NCBI RefSeq assembly: GCF_029227915.1 | Contig: NC_079876.1 | Location: 12,150,001 to 12,214,000, forward strand | Direction: 5' to 3' | Length of the DNA: 64,000 nt | Source of the DNA: Hydractinia symbiolongicarpus | Lineage: Eukaryota; Cnidaria; Hydrozoa; Anthoathecata; Hydractiniidae | Part shown: piece by piece, positions 22,105-32,939 of the stretch | Position numbering within the stretch: the stretch's first letter is position 1 | How the letters are laid out: the number at the start of each line of letters is the position of its first letter | Translations under genes and position numbers: made by a program | The notes under the pieces: model-generated | The model's database searches: none | What the model was told of the DNA's origin: nothing | What the model saw: the letters and a program-made list of their open reading frames with translations, nothing else

Positions 22105-22385
22105 CTTTTTACTTTCATCTACCTGACCACATGATATGTTTAAAGTTCATATCGCTTTACTTACGTAAAAGCCCATAATGGCTGTAATTGAATATGTTTT
22201 GTTTTTAGTTTCGTGTATTAGACCACGATATTGTCTATGCGTAAAATCATCTAGCGTAAACACACTCCTTCGTATAATTCAAAAATAATTTTTATCTTTT
22301 TTAGTACACACCTATTTTGTATTTATCTGTCAGAAAACTTACCTTATTGTTTTCATTGAACGCTCGCTTCTATTATTTAGGCTTC
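22105..22385 (+). repeat. Dispersed repeat family D, copy 2
   Basis: Diverged copy of 18735-19010, ending at a matching ...AACGCTCGCT block. Confidence 0.7.
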
Positions 22386-22524
22386 TTTACGATTGAATCC
22401 AAGTCCCCAATCTCTGTAATTAAAAAAAACAATCCATCACTATTACTTTTTTTCGGTTACCCTGACAACTTATCGCTATCACTTTCGTCTACTTGACCAT
22501 ATAATGACGTATATTCATTATACG

Positions 22525-22556
22525 CATTGTGATCAAATGTTTATTTGATCACAATG
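22525..22556. repeat. Short perfect hairpin
   Basis: CATTGTGATCAAAT pairs with ATTTGATCACAATG across a 4-nt loop. Confidence 0.9.
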
Positions 22557-22705
22557 ACACCAGCCATTTAAACATTTACGGTTTCAAGCTTTTTTAATTT
22601 TCTGATACATGGGATAAAAAATAATATTAAATAATATACGTTAATGATATAATACAAATTTTCAATAGAAGTACGTGCGTCTTCGTATATGCTAAGAAAG
22701 GAGAA

Positions 22706-22815
22706 GTTTGGAATGCAAATATGTTCAAGTGTTTATTTATTTAGTTACACATCTTGTCATAACCATTGTCATAAGATGACAATGAGTCATCATTTTTTAA
22801 TTTTTCACACTATCT
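22706..22815 (+). repeat. Dispersed repeat family C, copy 2 of 4
   Basis: TTGGAATGCAAATATGTTCAAG, then TTATTTATTTAGTTACAC and AATGAGTCATCATTTTTTAA. The copy contains a short internal duplication of TTGTCATAA. Confidence 0.7.
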
Positions 22816-23261
22816 TACACAACGTTTTTGTCATCAACTAATTTTTTTTGGAACGTATGTGAAAATACAGTACCAGTGTTTTAACTCTGCTCCCCCCCCA
22901 TAACTTTTATTATTCTTTTCCAAGTGCGACTAAACTTGATACAAAATGGATGCACTGGTACCTGCTTTAAATTTAATTCCTTTAGTTTTTAATGATAGGC
23001 AAACTCGTTATTTAAAATATTTTTTCTTTTTTAATTTTCGAAGAAAATCCGAAAAAATCGGGAAGTCGGGTTAATAAATACAAAACAAAATTATTCCCCT
23101 TGACGAAATATAGTTGTGTTAAGAGTTTAATGTTTTTTAGAAAGGATTTCTTTTAAATATAAGGGGTATTTTTGAGTAATAGTCAATACATACCACTCTG
23201 AGAGGGTTAAAAAGGATTTTTGGTACTCCGCTTTTGCTAAGCAATAAATAGGGCGACTTTT

Positions 23262-23672
23262 TGTTTGAAATTTATATCTATTCAAGTGTTTATTTGTTTA
23301 ATAGCACACAGCTTATCATAAGATGGCATGAGTCAGTTCTTGTACTTTCTGTATCGATTTCTCTTATCAAAATCTATACTTGACCGAACTTTCGCTATTT
23401 TATTGAAACTTGCCATTTCATTTTCCAATATCCTATAATTACAGTTTCTATAACCGTCATGACAACAACAATGACAATAAGTTTGTACTTTTGTTTTATT
23501 TTCAACGTCAAATTAGACCAAACAGACTAAGCATAAACAAAATAGAACAAAATTCAATACAAATAAAAGAAGTTGTCTGGAATGTAAACATATATAAGTG
23601 TTGATTTGCTTTCTTACGTAACATTTGTCACGAGATAATGACAACGCAGTTATTGTACTTTGTACCTAGTAC
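23262..23672 (+). repeat. Dispersed repeat family C, copies 3 and 4
   Basis: Diverged copies at 23262-23347 and 23573-23672, recognisable by TTCAAGTGTTTATTTGTTTAA and by GGAATGTAAACATATATAAG followed by a GACAA..AGTTATTGTACTTT end. Confidence 0.55.
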
Positions 23673-23793
23673 TCTTCTCACGAACTAAGTTTGAAATTTG
23701 TATGGGCGAATATTTTTCATAACGTTATTTTACAATTCTACATAATGGACAGCTTTAATATTTCATTGTTCAGTTCAAAAAGGTATATGTACT

Positions 23794-23952
23794 AGTTATC
23801 GCACAGTGCCGAGAAAAGTATCGGCAATGTTTTTTGAGTGTTTTTATGTTCTTGTTACATATTTCATGAGCCTTTAGGCGAGTGAAATATACGAGAACTA
23901 AAAAAATGAAAAAATATCAGCTGATACTTTTTGAGGGCATGTGCGATAACTT
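23794..23952. mobile_element. Small inverted-repeat element (~160 bp)
   Basis: AGTTATCGCACAGTGCC at the left and the reverse complement of GGCATGTGCGATAACTT at the right form terminal inverted repeats. A second inner pair (AAGTATCGGC versus AGCTGATACTT) supports a fold-back MITE. No target duplication could be fixed. Confidence 0.65.
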
Positions 23953-26496
23953 GTTTATCATGTACTCGGTCTTATATGATGTTAATTTCAAATAGTCGGT
24001 TGCACACTGCTTAATTATGTTCGCGATATTAACAAGCATTGTTATGGGGCCCACTAAAATCACTGCAAGATAATTTATTTAATTTGTATTTATGAATTTA
24101 TTTGAATTTATGAAGTCACGTGAGTTTTAGAACATTATAACAAATTATGTTTATGTCACGCTGAATGGAAATACAAACTATTAATTTTTAAAAGAATAAA
24201 TTATTATTGTTAAGCCAAATAACACAGAACTCCATCGTCGTGCTATAATATTATTCTTTTAAGTTGACTATAATAGTTGAATATAATTCAATTGTTTTTT
24301 TTTTCATAGCCGGCGGGGAGCGCGTGCTCTATGATTAATGACTATTTAATGACTGTTGAAACAAAATAAAATTTGCGAATCATAAAATGTATATTTGTGA
24401 AAATAAATTCACCGATTCGCCGATCGTTTTCGTTTTTAAGAACATAATAGGCTTTTCCTAAGAATTTTCAACCAATCAAGGAAAAAATATAAGCTTTTTG
24501 CACGCTAAATCAGCCAATGAAAGGAAGAATATAAGCTTTTTGCACTCTATATAAGTAAAAACTGCACTCTTTTCTCGGTTGAAAAACAAAATACAGCATA
24601 TATTTCGTGCAGATTAGCCAATCAAGTTGCGAGAAAAGCTTAAATTATATGATAAGAGACGGTTAGAGTAAGTTATCCGTCAAAATGTTGAATCATATCA
24701 AAATAATGAACTTTTGTTTCGCAGTAAAACCAGCTATGATCCAATTTTAGTAAAATTGAAAGTTTTTTCACCGGTGTAGTACGATGAGATGCTCTCTTTG
24801 TTATAAAATACTTTTTTTGCTAGCTTTAAATACGTAAGAAATATAATATACTTTTTACTATTTAAACGTTTTACCTATGCCAAACAATGTTTTGTTTCTT
24901 AACAAGTTCCAGATAGTGATAGTCTACAAAACTCTTGAAACAATTTTAAAATCATTGTCGCTGCTTAATTAGCTTTATTAACCGTATTCTTGTATACTTT
25001 TACAAAAACCTGAGAATACACAAACTGGACATCCCTGCAAAACAATGCTATAAATCGAAAGATGAAAATAATTCACTTTCTCTATTGCTTTGGGAGTTTT
25101 AAAAACACAGGAAAATCGATTAAACTTTCTTGTTGGATATCCATAGCTCAACAGATTATTTAAGACCTCAGATGTTCTTAAGTTTTTAAAACTTAAGAAC
25201 AAACTTGTAAGACTGGAAAGTATCAAAAATTATATTCAGGTTTAAGTACAGTCACGACTAAAGACAAAAAAACAAATAAATGAAGAGAAAAAGAAAGAAA
25301 AATAAAAATAATAAATTGGTAAACTTGCCTTATGACTTGTCTTTTATTTCAAACATCTGTATGGCTTTCCTTACTGAAGGGTAAAGTTTTTTTCTAACAA
25401 TTGACCAAGCCCGTCTAATTTTATTGATTGTCACGAGTTCTATGATTGGTTTCATAAAGAGCCATCTCTTTGTTCACAATGTTATAAAAACATTCCCTAG
25501 TAACGTAATACAAAACCTATTGTGAATGTGATAACCAATCAAATCCATTTTCATATTTACAGTATCCGTATATTATTGTAAACAGAGATCACATGATTAC
25601 AGCATTTTTTAGCTCTGCTATGATTAAGATTACCATGGTACATTATCCGTTATTATATCTTTTGTTAACTTACCTTATCGATAAAGAAAGGTGGTTAAAA
25701 AGTGACTACATGTTTGCTAGGCAACCAATGTTTTTGCCGTTTCTTATTTGGCATTTCTTATTTTCTGCCCAATTTTTTTGCCTATTTTTCAATTCAGTAT
25801 CTACATATAAAACCATGACAGCAATAAAAAAACCATAAAAAACAGATTAGTATCAGTCTCTGTGCTAACTAACGTGACCAGTGAGTGTAGTTGAGCAGAG
25901 GGAAATGGAAGCAGAAAATATGTTTAAATGAAAGAAAAAGGAAAATTAATTATTAATATTGACGGATTTATAGACAGACTTCATTCTCCTCTTCTTTCAA
26001 CTCTTCTTTCTCTTTTTAAATCATTGAAAAACTTTTGTTTTGTTTTTAAAAACCTGAATCGCCATTCATATGCAACGCAACACAACAGGACCGAAACAAA
26101 CGTCACAATTGTAAACACAACATATATGTTTACATTCCATGTATTACGAAATGGTCTTAGCTGTCAGGTTTCGAAAAACATTTAAAATGTGTCTAATCTC
26201 AATAAATCTAGGAAACATTTTGAAAAGCTTAATTAGCCAGAATCACACTGAAATTAGTATGGAAAAATATGCTGCCTTCAAGTTACCGTCCCTTAGCTTT
26301 AATTGAAAGTCTCATTAAAATCAAGTTGTTATTAGAAACAGTGACGCATTTAGTTGTCATATATATGAACACTCAAACTTCTAAATATATCTGTCTGATT
26401 GTTTCGAAAACAGAGAGTAGAGTGTTCATTAAGTAAAATTCCTTGCAATAATAACCGAAAAATCTAAAAGTAAAAGTTTCAAAAGCTTCTTCAACT
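23953..26496. other. Mostly unannotated AT-rich sequence
   Basis: Short open frames at 24978-25226, 25593-25838 and 25928-26185 have no recognisable motif. A CCAAT/TATA cluster near 24468-24560 is listed separately. Nothing else is supported. Confidence 0.45.
24468..24560 (+). promoter_or_regulatory. Possible promoter: CCAAT boxes and TATA element
   Basis: AACCAATCAAGG and AGCCAATGAAAGG sit in two direct repeats that also share ATATAAGCTTTTTGCAC, followed by CTCTATATAAGTA and another CCAATC near 24617. The layout is promoter-like, but no gene is evident downstream, so this may be chance or a repeat. Confidence 0.25.
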
Positions 26497-27570
26497 TTTG
26501 TCTCGCTTAACCCTGTTTTGTGTTGTTAAGCACTTTCTTGTCTTGTTTAACTCTGTTTGGTGTTGTTAAGCACTTTTTGTCTTGTTTTACTCTGTTTTGT
26601 GTTGTTAAGCACTTTTTGTCTTGTTTTACTCTGTTTTGTGTCGTTAAGCACTTTTTTCGTCTTGTTTAACCCTGTTTTGTGTTGTTAAGCACTTTTTTGT
26701 CTCGCTTAACCCTGTTTTGTGTTGTTAAGCACTTTCTTGTCTTGTTTAACTCTGTTTGGTGTTGTTAAGCACTTTTTTTTCTTGTTTTACCCTGTTTTGT
26801 GTTGTTAAGCACTTTTTGTCTCGCTTAACGCTGTTTTGTGTTGTTAAGCACTTTTTTGTCTTGTTTTACTCTGTTTTTTTTTTTTTTTTGTTAAGCACTT
26901 TTTGTCTTGTTTTACTCGTTTTGTGTCGTTAAGCACTTTTTTCGTCTTGTTTAACCCTATTTTGTTTTGTTAAGCACTTTTTGTTTTCTTTTACTCTGTT
27001 ATTTCTTGTTAAGCCTTGTTTTACTCTGCTTTGTGTCGTTAAGCACTTTTTTGTCTCGCTTAACCCTGTTTTGTGTTGTTAAGCACTTTCTTGTCTTGCT
27101 TAACTCTGTTTGGTGTTGTTAAGCACTTATTTGTCTCGCTTAACCCTGTTTAGTGTTGTTAAGCACATTCTTGTCTTGTTTAACTCTGTTTGGTGTTGTT
27201 AAGCACTTTTTTGTCTTGTTTGACCCTGTTTTGTTTTGTTAAGCACTCTTTTGTCTCGCTTAACCCTGTTTTGTGTTGTTAAGCACTTTTTTGTCTTGTT
27301 TAACTCTGTTTGGTGTTGTTAAGCACTTTTTTGTCTTTTTAAGCACTTTTTTGTCTTGTTTAATCCAGTTTTGTGTTGTTAAGCACTTTTTTGTCTTGTT
27401 TTACTCCGTTTTGTATTGTTGAGCACTTCTTGATGTTGTTTTACCCAGTTTTGTGTTGTTGAGCACTTCTTTGTCTTGTTTTACTCTTATTTTTCTTGTT
27501 AAGCACTTTTTTTCTTGTTTAACACTGTTTTTTCTTGTTGAACACTTTTTTGTCTTGTTTAACACTGACT
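26497..27570. repeat. ~40-bp minisatellite, about 26 copies
   Basis: Unit close to CTTGTTTAACCCTGTTTTG then TGTTGTTAAGCACTTTTTTGT, period 39-42 bp, with many single-base variants and one T-rich expansion near 26875. On the reverse strand it stays partly open, giving a lysine-rich artefactual frame. Confidence 0.95.
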
Positions 27571-27799
27571 GATGTAATAAGATATGTAGAAACAGAGACA
27601 GAGATTTTTTGGTTTGTCTGTTAAAATAATAAATCAAATAGAACATAGTTAAAATCTGCCTAAAAAAAAGAAAGTGAGACGGCTTAAACACTTACTCTGT
27701 CAGTTGAAACAAGAAGGTTTTCAACTATCAACGCTTTTGTGGAAATGTTCTATTATAAGAGGAGAGATAGTAAAATGTATGTTCTGGCACAGTCGACGA

Positions 27800-27965
27800 C
27801 GACGACGACAAAATGGGAAATCCTTCAAATTCCCGAATTCCCCGAAATCCCCACTCTCGGAAATTCCGAGAAATCCGACAAAAAACCGACGCATGCGCAA
27901 TCGCGCTTTATCGACAATTAGGGAAATCGGCAAATCCGACATAAAATGGCAAATCCGGGAATTCC
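27800..27965. repeat. AAATCC/GGAATT-rich segment
   Basis: Clustered AAATCC, GGAAATTCC and CCGAAATCCCC words in loose repetition immediately before the viral-type island. Could be a simple repeat or a decayed element edge. Confidence 0.4.
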
Positions 27966-28021
27966 ATTAAAGTTGTGACCGTGCAAGAAATGATTGAAAG
28001 CAAGAAATCCATATAATAAAG

Positions 28022-29692
28022 ATGAATAAACACACTGTAAAACAGTTACACGCTATCGCAAGGACCCGTGGCCTCAGGCGATACTCCAAGCTAAACAAGG
28101 CCGGCCTTGTTGCTCTCCTAGAGGCTCCACCAAGACCTGTTCCTGCTCCGAGACCCGAAGCATTTACACCAGATGCCTTGGATATATTCGAGCGCCAAGA
28201 GATGGCAAAAACCCGTCCTATTAAGAGTAAGGTTGAGCCCAGGCTCCCGGCAATTGACACCATGAATGCTTTTGAACGCCAAGTGGTAAAGAGTAAACTG
28301 CGAGAGTGGTCTGACTGGCTTGTGAAGTATGTGCCAGAGAGAATTAGGAAGCCTGTGCAAAGTATATACGCATCAGCAAAAAGTCGCATACTTGCTCTTT
28401 ATGATGGGGCAAGGAAGACCCTGACGGCTGAAGTTGAAGAAGAGGCGTAAGAAAGCACCGAACCAAGAGGAGCAAGGGGACTTCACTTCTCAGGAACATA
28501 AGCATGCCCACCATAGGACCTTCTGAAGTTTCCGCATCCCCGGCATAGACGGCGCGGATGTCGATGGATACTTGGGGATGGTGCGATCACACGTGAAAAC
28601 CTTGGTTGAGAAGCAGGTTAAAGACATGGGGTCTGCGAAAGTACAATGTTCCCTCTGGATTCTCTGGAAAAAAGCCGATGGAGGGCACCAGCGAGTTTAT
28701 TGAGGTAGATAAGATCTTCCACAGTAACATGACACCGGTCTTCCAGGGTAGCGTCGTGCTGGATACGATGTTTGCCCAGGTAAGGACGCATGTGGAAAAT
28801 CCCGCGCTGCCCAAGAGCGGCTTTACGATCAGTCGAATTATGCACCTCGACGTAGACTTTCACAAGCTCAAGCTGACGAGGGGTTCCTTGTACATTGAAG
28901 CACCCAAGTGGATAGCCCCCAAAAAAGCCATCATTAACCCTATGAATGAAGACGAGGAATGTTTCAAGTGGAGTATCATAGCTGTTCTGCATCATGAGGA
29001 GATGGGGACGAATCCTCAAAGAATCAGTAAGCTGAGACCCTATGCAGAGGCCTACAACTGGCAGGGCATCGAGTTTCCAACAAGCATCAAGGATATCTCC
29101 AAGTTTGAGAAGAACAACTCTGACATCGCTGTAAATGTACTCTATGTGACGGGGAAGAAGATCAATATCCTGCGTCGATCGAAACGCAACGGACGCGACA
29201 AACCTACTTATACTCACGGACGACAAAAGTTCCACTATATAGCCGTCAAAAATCTCTCACGGCTTCTGGGTAGCGAGACATCGAAGGATACGGCAAAAAT
29301 GCACTTCTGCCTCAACTGCTTACAAGCCTTTCCCACAATCGAATGGCAAGACAAGCACTATACCTATTGCAGGGACAATGAAGCGGTCCAGATCACGATG
29401 CCAAGCGAAAAGGAAAAGTGGCTCTAGTACAAGGATGGTCAACATCAGTTCAAAGTACCCTTCGCCATCTACGCGGACTTCAAGAGCCTGTTGATCCCGA
29501 TGAAAGAGAATGCGAGGGAGACTAGGACGAAAAAGCTGAACAAGCACTTACCATGTGGCTGGTGCACGTATAGTACCTTTGCCTACGGGCTCGTGCCAGA
29601 CCCACTGACAGTCTACAGGGGTGATGATTGCGTGACGAGGTTCGTCAGCCATCTGGAGGACGAGGGAAAGCGTCTGTACATCACCTACCCTC
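28022..29692 (+). pseudogene. B-family DNA polymerase (Polinton/adintovirus type), disrupted and truncated
   Basis: An N-terminal SAP-like segment (HTVKQLHAIARTRG) and a W-x2-W-L-x-Y-V-P stretch run to a stop at 28448-28450. The following polymerase N-terminal region continues in other frames. Conserved blocks are KKAIINPMNEDEECFKWSII, NPQRISKL, NWQGIEFP, a zinc-finger-like CLNCLQAF...H-x3-C, and an exonuclease-I-like IYADFKS. Lesions: frame changes around 28450 and 28660, an in-frame TAG at 29425-29427, and loss of similarity after about 29690, so the polymerase palm is absent. The Exo I motif has Lys where Glu is normal (D-x-E to D-x-K), so proofreading would be lost. Without the palm the locus cannot encode a replicase. 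Confidence 0.8.
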
Positions 29693-29900
29693 CTTGGTAT
29701 CCTCGTGTTGACTTTCTGGGAGTTGTTCGGGTATGGGAGACGATGTTGTGGAGCCGGGAGGTGTGGGTGGTATAGCCTGTATGGTATGATCGGGTATATG
29801 GGGTGTGGTATGCTTTGGAGGTATAGGATGCGTGTCATGCTTTGAGGTATATATGGCAGACGCATGACGCACAATAGTCAAGTCGCACTTGCCGGTGCAA
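29693..29900. other. GT-rich low-complexity stretch
   Basis: GGTAT/GTGGTAT-like words dominate. No coding similarity is seen. It marks where polymerase similarity stops. Confidence 0.5.
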
Positions 29901-29924
29901 TCAAAATATTATTTTTATACCCTA

Positions 29925-30637
29925 CAATCCTCCCCATACGTAGATTCATGTCGGATGGCAACATGTAGACATGATGCATTACAGCGAAGTTCACCGGAGT
30001 CCTGCCATATTGTAATACTTTTTAAAACTCCGTAATGTCATGGCTTACATTCTCTTGACGTTGAAGCATAGCCTCGAATTTCTGTACCAGAATTTGCCTT
30101 GCTGTATAATTGTTTGCATTGGACCCGATGAGAGATGCTTTGGCACCTGCTTAAGACCCCAGTAAAAGAACTACATAAACCCTGATATTCTTGCTTAGCT
30201 TGGTCCACCATTCAGAGGTTAAACCCTGACTGTTGGGCATAATGAACTTGGCCCAGTCCCCATCAAACTGGCGCCACCACCTACCATCTGTTAACGACGA
30301 CATGACCGCCTTAAATTTATACAAGGCATTAGCATCTGCACTAATTTCGCGGCATACCTGTGTGTATCCGGATGTGGAATAGGGATTTTTATACTGTGAG
30401 AAGCCATCGTCAAAAGGCATGGGTGCCTTCATCCTTAAACTCAGGGAATGCCACAGAGATATAGGAGAATGTACTCACGTACAGGTCCTGATGCTCCAGG
30501 TTGGTTACACCAAGTGGCCATTCACCCCTGTTGGACTTGTATTTTGCAGAGTGATTGTATTGGTATATGTTCATTTCTTTGTTTGAAGAAAGGGAGATGA
30601 AACAACTGTAAATCACTGATATCGATAAACCTACCAT
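29925..30637 (-). pseudogene. Unidentified viral-island protein, disrupted
   Basis: Two overlapping minus-strand frames (30637-30410 and 30432-30151) share the same local sequence shifted by one base, showing a frameshift near 30415-30430. The second frame passes a TAA at 30151-30153 and continues through SNANNYTARQILVQKFEAML and, after another stop, GRTPVNFAVMHH. Seen motifs: GEWPLGVTNLEHQ, GYTQVCREISADANALYKF, GRWWRQFDGDWAKF. I do not recognise the family; a structural or regulatory protein of the element is possible. Confidence 0.5.
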
Positions 30638-31215
30638 ATTTGAAGACTACCTGGGGCAGGACACACGTATTGCTCTAAAATCTATCAGTATCAGACTCGG
30701 ATGGTTGAACCTATATAGCAACAACGATATCACTATACATAAAGTAGGACCTGATCAGAGGGTGACTTGAATTGAGATTATGAATGGCCTGTATAGGATC
30801 GAGGATATTGCAGCTATTGTGAATAGCCAGGCAGAGGACAATATCAAACTGTTTGTATTGAGAAATGCCTACTGTAAACTCAGGGTTGGTGACGGGTATA
30901 CGGTTGTGATCGATAGGCAATTGCAAGAGTTCCTAGGACTACCTTATGACCCCCACCCCCACCCCCCCCCCCCAAAAAAAAAAAAAAATATTACACGAAG
31001 GGTGACCATGATGCAAAAAATCGAATGTTCTGGCCTTGCTTCCCACCAAGGAATTGAATGCATGAGGAAACATGCTGACCTGGACCTTTGACAGTCCCGT
31101 ATACCTTCCCCTAAAGGGGTCTACTGACCGTCTGGAGTTTATGCTGACGGACGTCTACCATCACGAGAAGAACGTGACGTTTTTTGACATCACAATGTGC
31201 ATTCTCATAGAATAA
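30613..31215 (+). pseudogene. Virion-protein-like gene of Polinton/adintovirus type, disrupted
   Basis: The plus frame runs from about 30613 (FEDYLGQD, ALKSISI, WLNLYSNNDITIHK), through a TGA near 30774, then NGLYRIEDIAAIV and KLRVGDGYTVVIDRQL plus LGLP. The frame is then disturbed by C and A homopolymers at 30951-30987. A third piece (SPVYLPLKGSTDRLEF to ITMCILIE) ends at TAA 31213-31215. This order resembles the small virion/penton-like proteins of cnidarian Polintons, from general knowledge of that family. Clearly non-functional. Confidence 0.5.
30950..30988. repeat. C-run followed by A-run
   Basis: CCCCCACCCCCACC-type tract followed by about 15 A. It disrupts the virion-like frame and is prone to sequencing-length error. 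Confidence 0.9.
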
Positions 31216-31217
31216 AG

Positions 31218-31823
31218 ATGGATGTCAGTAAACTCTTTCCGAGCTTACCGAGTGCCCCCGAGCAAGGGTCTGATCAGGATGGGGGACAGGTTTTCAGGCT
31301 TAAAAAAATTGAGGAAGTTGAACAATATCTTCAGGGTGAAAAGAAGGAGTGTAATAGACTGGCAAAGAAGTTTAAAATAGACAATGGATGGGTACGCCTC
31401 TGTGACCATGGTCTACTTGGTGTAAGCGTTATTACTTTAGGGCTTGGGAATGAGGCTATGGTGTCAGGCTTGGGGTTCCAATTGACCTGTGCAATGGGAG
31501 GACTCGCGATTGCTGCTGGAATAGGGCAATCTGGTCTTCGGAACGCTTCGAAACGGTTGCGTGATAAGTCTATAAAGCAACTTGCTGAGGCAAATTCAAA
31601 CTCTATTATTGACCTCATCAGTAAAGCAATGGAAAATGGTGTTATCAGCGACGACGAGTATAGCCTAATCTCCCGAGAGAAGGAAAAATACCTACTGTTA
31701 AAGAAACAGATGAGGCAGCGCTTCAATAGGATCGTGAATGCTATCAATGAACAGGAGCGTCAACAGCTGATTGCCAAGGGCCGGAAAGAAGGTAAAAAAG
31801 GATGTATTAAAAAAAAACTTTAA
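31218..31823 (+). CDS. Conserved Polinton/adintovirus-associated membrane protein, intact
   Basis: 202 codons from the ATG at 31218 (MDVSKLFPSLPSAPE) to TAA; an in-frame Met six codons upstream (31200) is less likely. Layout: a short N-terminal tail, a charged helix (KIEEVEQYLQGEKKE), two adjacent hydrophobic segments (about residues 70-110), then a basic helix and SIIDLISKAMENGVISDDEYSLI with EKEKYLLLKKQM. I recognise this architecture from proteins linked to B-type polymerase islands in cnidarian genomes; the function is unknown. It is the only uninterrupted frame in the island, so it is either recent, selected or lucky. Confidence 0.65.
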   Translation: MDVSKLFPSLPSAPEQGSDQDGGQVFRLKKIEEVEQYLQGEKKECNRLAKKFKIDNGWVRLCDHGLLGVSVITLGLGNEAMVSGLGFQLTCAMGGLAIAAGIGQSGLRNASKRLRDKSIKQLAEANSNSIIDLISKAMENGVISDDEYSLISREKEKYLLLKKQMRQRFNRIVNAINEQERQQLIAKGRKEGKKGCIKKKL

Positions 31824-31864
31824 TCTGTGCAATATGCAAGCACTATGTAGAGTCTCCACCTGAA

Positions 31865-31925
31865 TAAAGGCCTTAATTTTATATATATTTTTATTTTATA
31901 TATATATATATGTATTTTTTTTTTA
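31865..31925. repeat. AT/T-rich low-complexity tract
   Basis: Imperfect TATATAT and T-run sequence between converging genes of the island. Confidence 0.8.
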
Positions 31926-32499
31926 TCTTCACCCAGCAACCATTCCTTTTTAAAATCCTTGTACCGGCACTCTGTGATGTTTACCTGGGGGTAGTGATTT
32001 TTACCTTGTACAAACACCGATGAAATGGTCAGGATTACGCTGACCTGGCAGGGTTCATCGTAGGGTATCGGAATACCATGGAATTTGGTCGTAATCGTGT
32101 CCTTGTAATATTGGAGTTTAGCATTAACATAACGGTCCTTTTTACAGGGTCCGTCGTTAGTTGTTCAAAGATTAACTCTTCGACTTTTGACAATAGTTGA
32201 CGATATTTTGCGATCCAATCCGGATACTCCTCAAAATCCATACTGACTGCCGGTGACGCATTAGTATTATATTTAGTCACCCCGTGCGCAGACCAGAGTT
32301 TTGGCGTTTTTACCCTGAGGGCCACCACAAGGTCCTGCATATAATATCCTATAATGTTCCTTTGATCCTTACCCCCATTAGCAGGAATAGTATTCGACAC
32401 CGTTAGGTATTCCACATTGATATCGTTGATATCTGTAAACGTGGTGGCAAAGTTGTAGAATAGTTTTGGATTAACAAGCTCGTTCTCAAATTTCAGCAT
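31920..32499 (-). pseudogene. Unidentified viral-island protein, frameshifted at its C-terminus
   Basis: The minus frame starts MLKFENELVNPKLFYNF (ATG at 32499) and stays open for 154 codons with a plausible composition (DLVVALRVKTPKLW, EEYPDWIAKYRQLLSKVEEL). The continuation (VFVQGKNHYPQVNITECRYKDF) lies in another frame from about 32030, indicating a frameshift. Family not recognised. Confidence 0.45.
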
Positions 32500-32512
32500 T
32501 CTGTTTATTGTA

Positions 32513-32900
32513 TATGAACGATTGCAGAGAATTGCATGTCATTGTACATGCACAACCACCCCCATTATATGTGATATATTCATGATAGCAGTCCCACCAT
32601 AAAATTTTACCGCTTACCACGAACCTACGACCACAGGTACATTTATCATATGGATCGACTACCCTTTCACAGTCATTACAACGCTCCAAATTACTCTATC
32701 ACAGTTACATTGACGATCATGCTCCAGGTCATCAAGACGGTCCTGTAAGTCCTCAATCATCTGCCTATTATACTTCTTTTTCTCCTCCCCCTGTACACAG
32801 GCCAGGGTTACAAGTGGTAGGGGTAGACCCATGGCGGTAAGGAAAGTCATGAAAATCATATTTTTCAGGCTACATTGACAGTTGATACACATCTTTTTTA
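32513..32900 (-). pseudogene. Membrane-anchored Cys-rich protein of the island, frameshifted
   Basis: The probable start MCINCQCSLKN (near 32893) is followed by a hydrophobic helix (MIFMTFLTAMGLPLPLV), a coiled-coil-like EEKKKYNRQMIEDLQDRLDD and CNCDRVI. The reading then shifts near 32690 into CNDCERVVDPYDKCTCGRRF, a zinc-ribbon-like four-Cys cluster. The two frames overlap by about 30 nt. Family not named. Confidence 0.45.
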
Positions 32901-32939
32901 GTAGTATTATCTTGCAACAATTGCTGTAAGATAACGTTT

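Noticed and set aside
27401-27691. Lysine-rich minus-strand frame
   Set aside because: It is the reverse strand of the 40-bp minisatellite.
28118-29235. Long minus-strand open frames opposite the polymerase pseudogene
   Set aside because: Shadows of the plus-strand coding sequence; only the plus frames show conserved polymerase blocks.
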